A DNA stretch of 64,000 nucleotides from Alternaria dauci (lineage: Eukaryota > Ascomycota > Dothideomycetes > Pleosporales > Pleosporaceae): contig NC_091272.1 of NCBI RefSeq assembly GCF_042100115.1, forward strand, positions 6,572,001 through 6,636,000. The letters are read 5' to 3'. Positions 62,026 to 64,000 of this stretch are shown piece after piece. A program made the translations under genes and the position numbers. Below the pieces are notes generated by a model. It made no database searches. It had not been told where the DNA came from and was given only the letters and a program-made list of their open reading frames with translations. Each line of letters begins with the position of its first letter. Position 1 is the first letter of the stretch.

Positions 62026-64000
62026 AAATAGTAGAGGATAGTAGAGGATAGTATATATATTAGAAGGTTATATCTTATAGTCTCTAGTCTATATATAATA
62101 CTATAAAGACTCTAAGTTAGCTATATATACTAATAAAAGCCTTAGTATTAAAATAAGATATATTATATTAAATCTAAAGTATGAAGTATAATATATAGCT
62201 AAATTCTAAGTCTTAGTAACTTAATACTATAATATATTTTTAGTATCTAGCATTTATAATATACTATATATATACTAGTAGTACTAAATATAAGTATAAG
62301 CCTATAGTTACTTAGTTAGTACTTTATCTTAAAAAAAGTCTCTAAATATACTATAATAATAAAAAAAGTCTATAAAGGCTAAAGCTAAAAAAAAGTTATA
62401 TTTAGTAATCCTTAAAAGGCCTTTAGTTTACTAGAAGTACTAACTAAACTACTTAGTATAGTACTTTAAATATAGTAAGAAGAGTATAATATCTAATAGC
62501 TATAAGTTATAAGTTATAAGTTAAATATAGAGGATATACTACCCCCCTAGGCCTTAGGGATAGGGCCTATAGTTTTATCTTATATTATATTACTAAGAAA
62601 TTTTAAAACTAAGCCTAAACTATCCTAGTATATTTAGAAGTCTCTTTTTACCTATAATACCTCTTTATCTATCCCCTATATTACGCCCTATACTACCTTA
62701 ACGTCTCTACTATTATAATTACTACTAATACTACCTAGAGATTAAGAAGCTCTATTATATTATAGTAATTATATTTTAAGAGCGTAAGTACTACTACTAT
62801 TATAATTATAATTCCCTTAAAGTAGCTATAAAGCCTATATATTAGTAGTACTATTACCTAAACTCCTCTATAGCTACTATATACCTAATAGGTCTTATTA
62901 TACTATAACCTAAGCCTCCTATATTATTATTATTATTATTAAATTAATAATCTACTACTTTATTAATACCTACCTTATATATATAATTATTAGCTATACC
63001 TACTTAATATAATTATAAGATAAGGATAAGCTAGCTAAGGACCTACTATAGCTATCTTTTATAGTCCTTACTTATAACTATCTTAATATATACCTCTTAC
63101 TTTATTATAAGTATACCCCTAGCTATTATTATATTACTTAACTTCTTAATATAAACGTTCTACTCTATAGTAATAGATAACCTTACTTCTATATTTATCC
63201 TAGTACTAGCTAGTAAAGTAATACTATATAGGTAAATAAGAGTTTTAGTAAATAAGCTATCTATATAGAAGAGAATTTTATATTAGTTCTTAGTAGTATT
63301 ATCTAATAAGTTAAGAGAGGAGAGGTAGGTATCTAAGAAGGGGCTTAAGATACTATAAGGCTTAAGATTATTATAGTTTAAGTTAATTTAATCCTTAGTA
63401 TACTAGTACTTTACGTCTACGTTAGTATTAATATTAAGTACTATCTATAATCTTAGGAATAGCTATTTAACACCTATAATATAATTATATATTATAAAGT
63501 ATATAGTATTAAAGAAGATATTTTTCTCTTTAGTAGTAAGCTTTAGGATAGAGTATTAAAGTAGAAGTTAAGAAATAGAGATTTAAAGAGCTAGTAGTTA
63601 CTTAACTATTTCTATAACCTTAAGTATAATAGTTATAAGCCTATAGGTAAGCTATAAACTATAGTTATTAACTAAAAAACTCCTCTTCTACTTTTACTCC
63701 TCTTCTCCCTAATATTACCGCAACTATCTAGAACTACTTAAAGTTTAGGGCTTTAGTTTTAACCTATCTATTATTAAACTATATATAGCTATATATAGTA
63801 AAAATAGGTGTTTAGGAAATATACCTTTACTATAATTTATTATAGTATCTTTTAATAGTATTATACTTACGTCTTTTACTAGTACGTTTATTATTTAAAT
63901 AGATAATATACTATAACTATAATATATTTAGCTTTATAATACTCTAAGAACTTAGGTATAAAGTAGCTACTATTACTATTAAGAAGTAGAAAATACTATT

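Larger units (their letters stand above)
60466..64000. repeat. AT-rich, RIP-exhausted repeat block
   Basis: From about 60466 to the window end the sequence is strongly AT-rich, built from TA, TAG, CTA, TTA and AAG words, with no usable open frame on either strand. CpA and TpG dinucleotides are almost absent; I noticed only scattered ones, for example near 60949, 61029, 61245 and 61327. TpA is in great excess. That is the expected end state of repeat-induced point mutation, which turns CpA into TpA on both strands. The left border is sharp. The original element cannot be identified by eye. The block continues beyond the window. Confidence 0.88.

Noticed and set aside
60466..64000. CRISPR-like or phage-like array in the repetitive right end
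   Set aside because: The regular 20- and 22-bp units are contiguous minisatellites without unique spacers, and the context is a fungal nuclear genome.

Overview
This is nuclear DNA from a filamentous ascomycete. The evidence is short (about 46-84 bp) spliceosomal introns with GTAAGT-type donors, fungus-specific families (Zn2Cys6 regulators, a non-reducing polyketide synthase, F-box/2EXR-like proteins, GH81) and an AT-rich block stripped of CpA and TpG in the manner of repeat-induced point mutation (RIP). The gene content fits a Dothideomycete, perhaps Pleosporales. That placement is inference from general resemblance, not from a marker gene. Gene limits are reconstructed by hand from reading frame, splice sites and family resemblance.

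Layout. 1-15.4 kb: mostly housekeeping genes mixed with fungus-specific ones. They are a 3'-partial gene, an MFS transporter, a 2EXR/F-box-like protein, a Rid-family protein, U1 snRNP protein C, an NmrA-like reductase, RACK1/Cpc2 with a probable U24 snoRNA in its third intron, a peroxisomal dienoyl-CoA isomerase ending in SKL, a small AT-rich block and a damaged F-box gene. 16.3-30.5 kb: a secondary-metabolite cluster of the atrochrysone/emodin type. It holds a thioesterase-less NR-PKS (SAT-KS-AT-PT-ACP), a separate metallo-beta-lactamase-fold thioesterase, a secreted SnoaL-like protein, a GST relic, a 2-oxoglutarate/Fe(II) oxygenase and an MFS exporter. The PKS has one in-frame TGA inside its PT domain and the GST lacks its N-terminal fold, so the cluster looks partly decayed or in decay.

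31.6-39.7 kb: COQ3, mitoribosomal mL41 divergent from the nucleolar factor UTP14, and a GH81 endo-1,3-beta-glucanase. 39.8-45.8 kb: a sugar transporter divergent from a sulfatase, followed by a Zn2Cys6 regulator with two tandem zinc clusters, which may form a small catabolic module. 46.6-58.8 kb: a vacuolar-type Ca2+/H+ exchanger with a 4-nt first exon, a TPMT-family methyltransferase with a possible mitochondrial extension, two uncharacterised proteins, the complex I assembly factor NDUFAF2, and a calponin-homology/calponin-repeat protein divergent from it. 58.8-60.5 kb shows no recognisable gene. 60.47-64.0 kb is an AT-rich, RIP-exhausted block with two minisatellites and no gene.

Most genes appear complete. 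The clear exceptions are the 5'-cut gene at the left edge, the PKS with the internal stop, the GST relic and the F-box gene at 14.5 kb.
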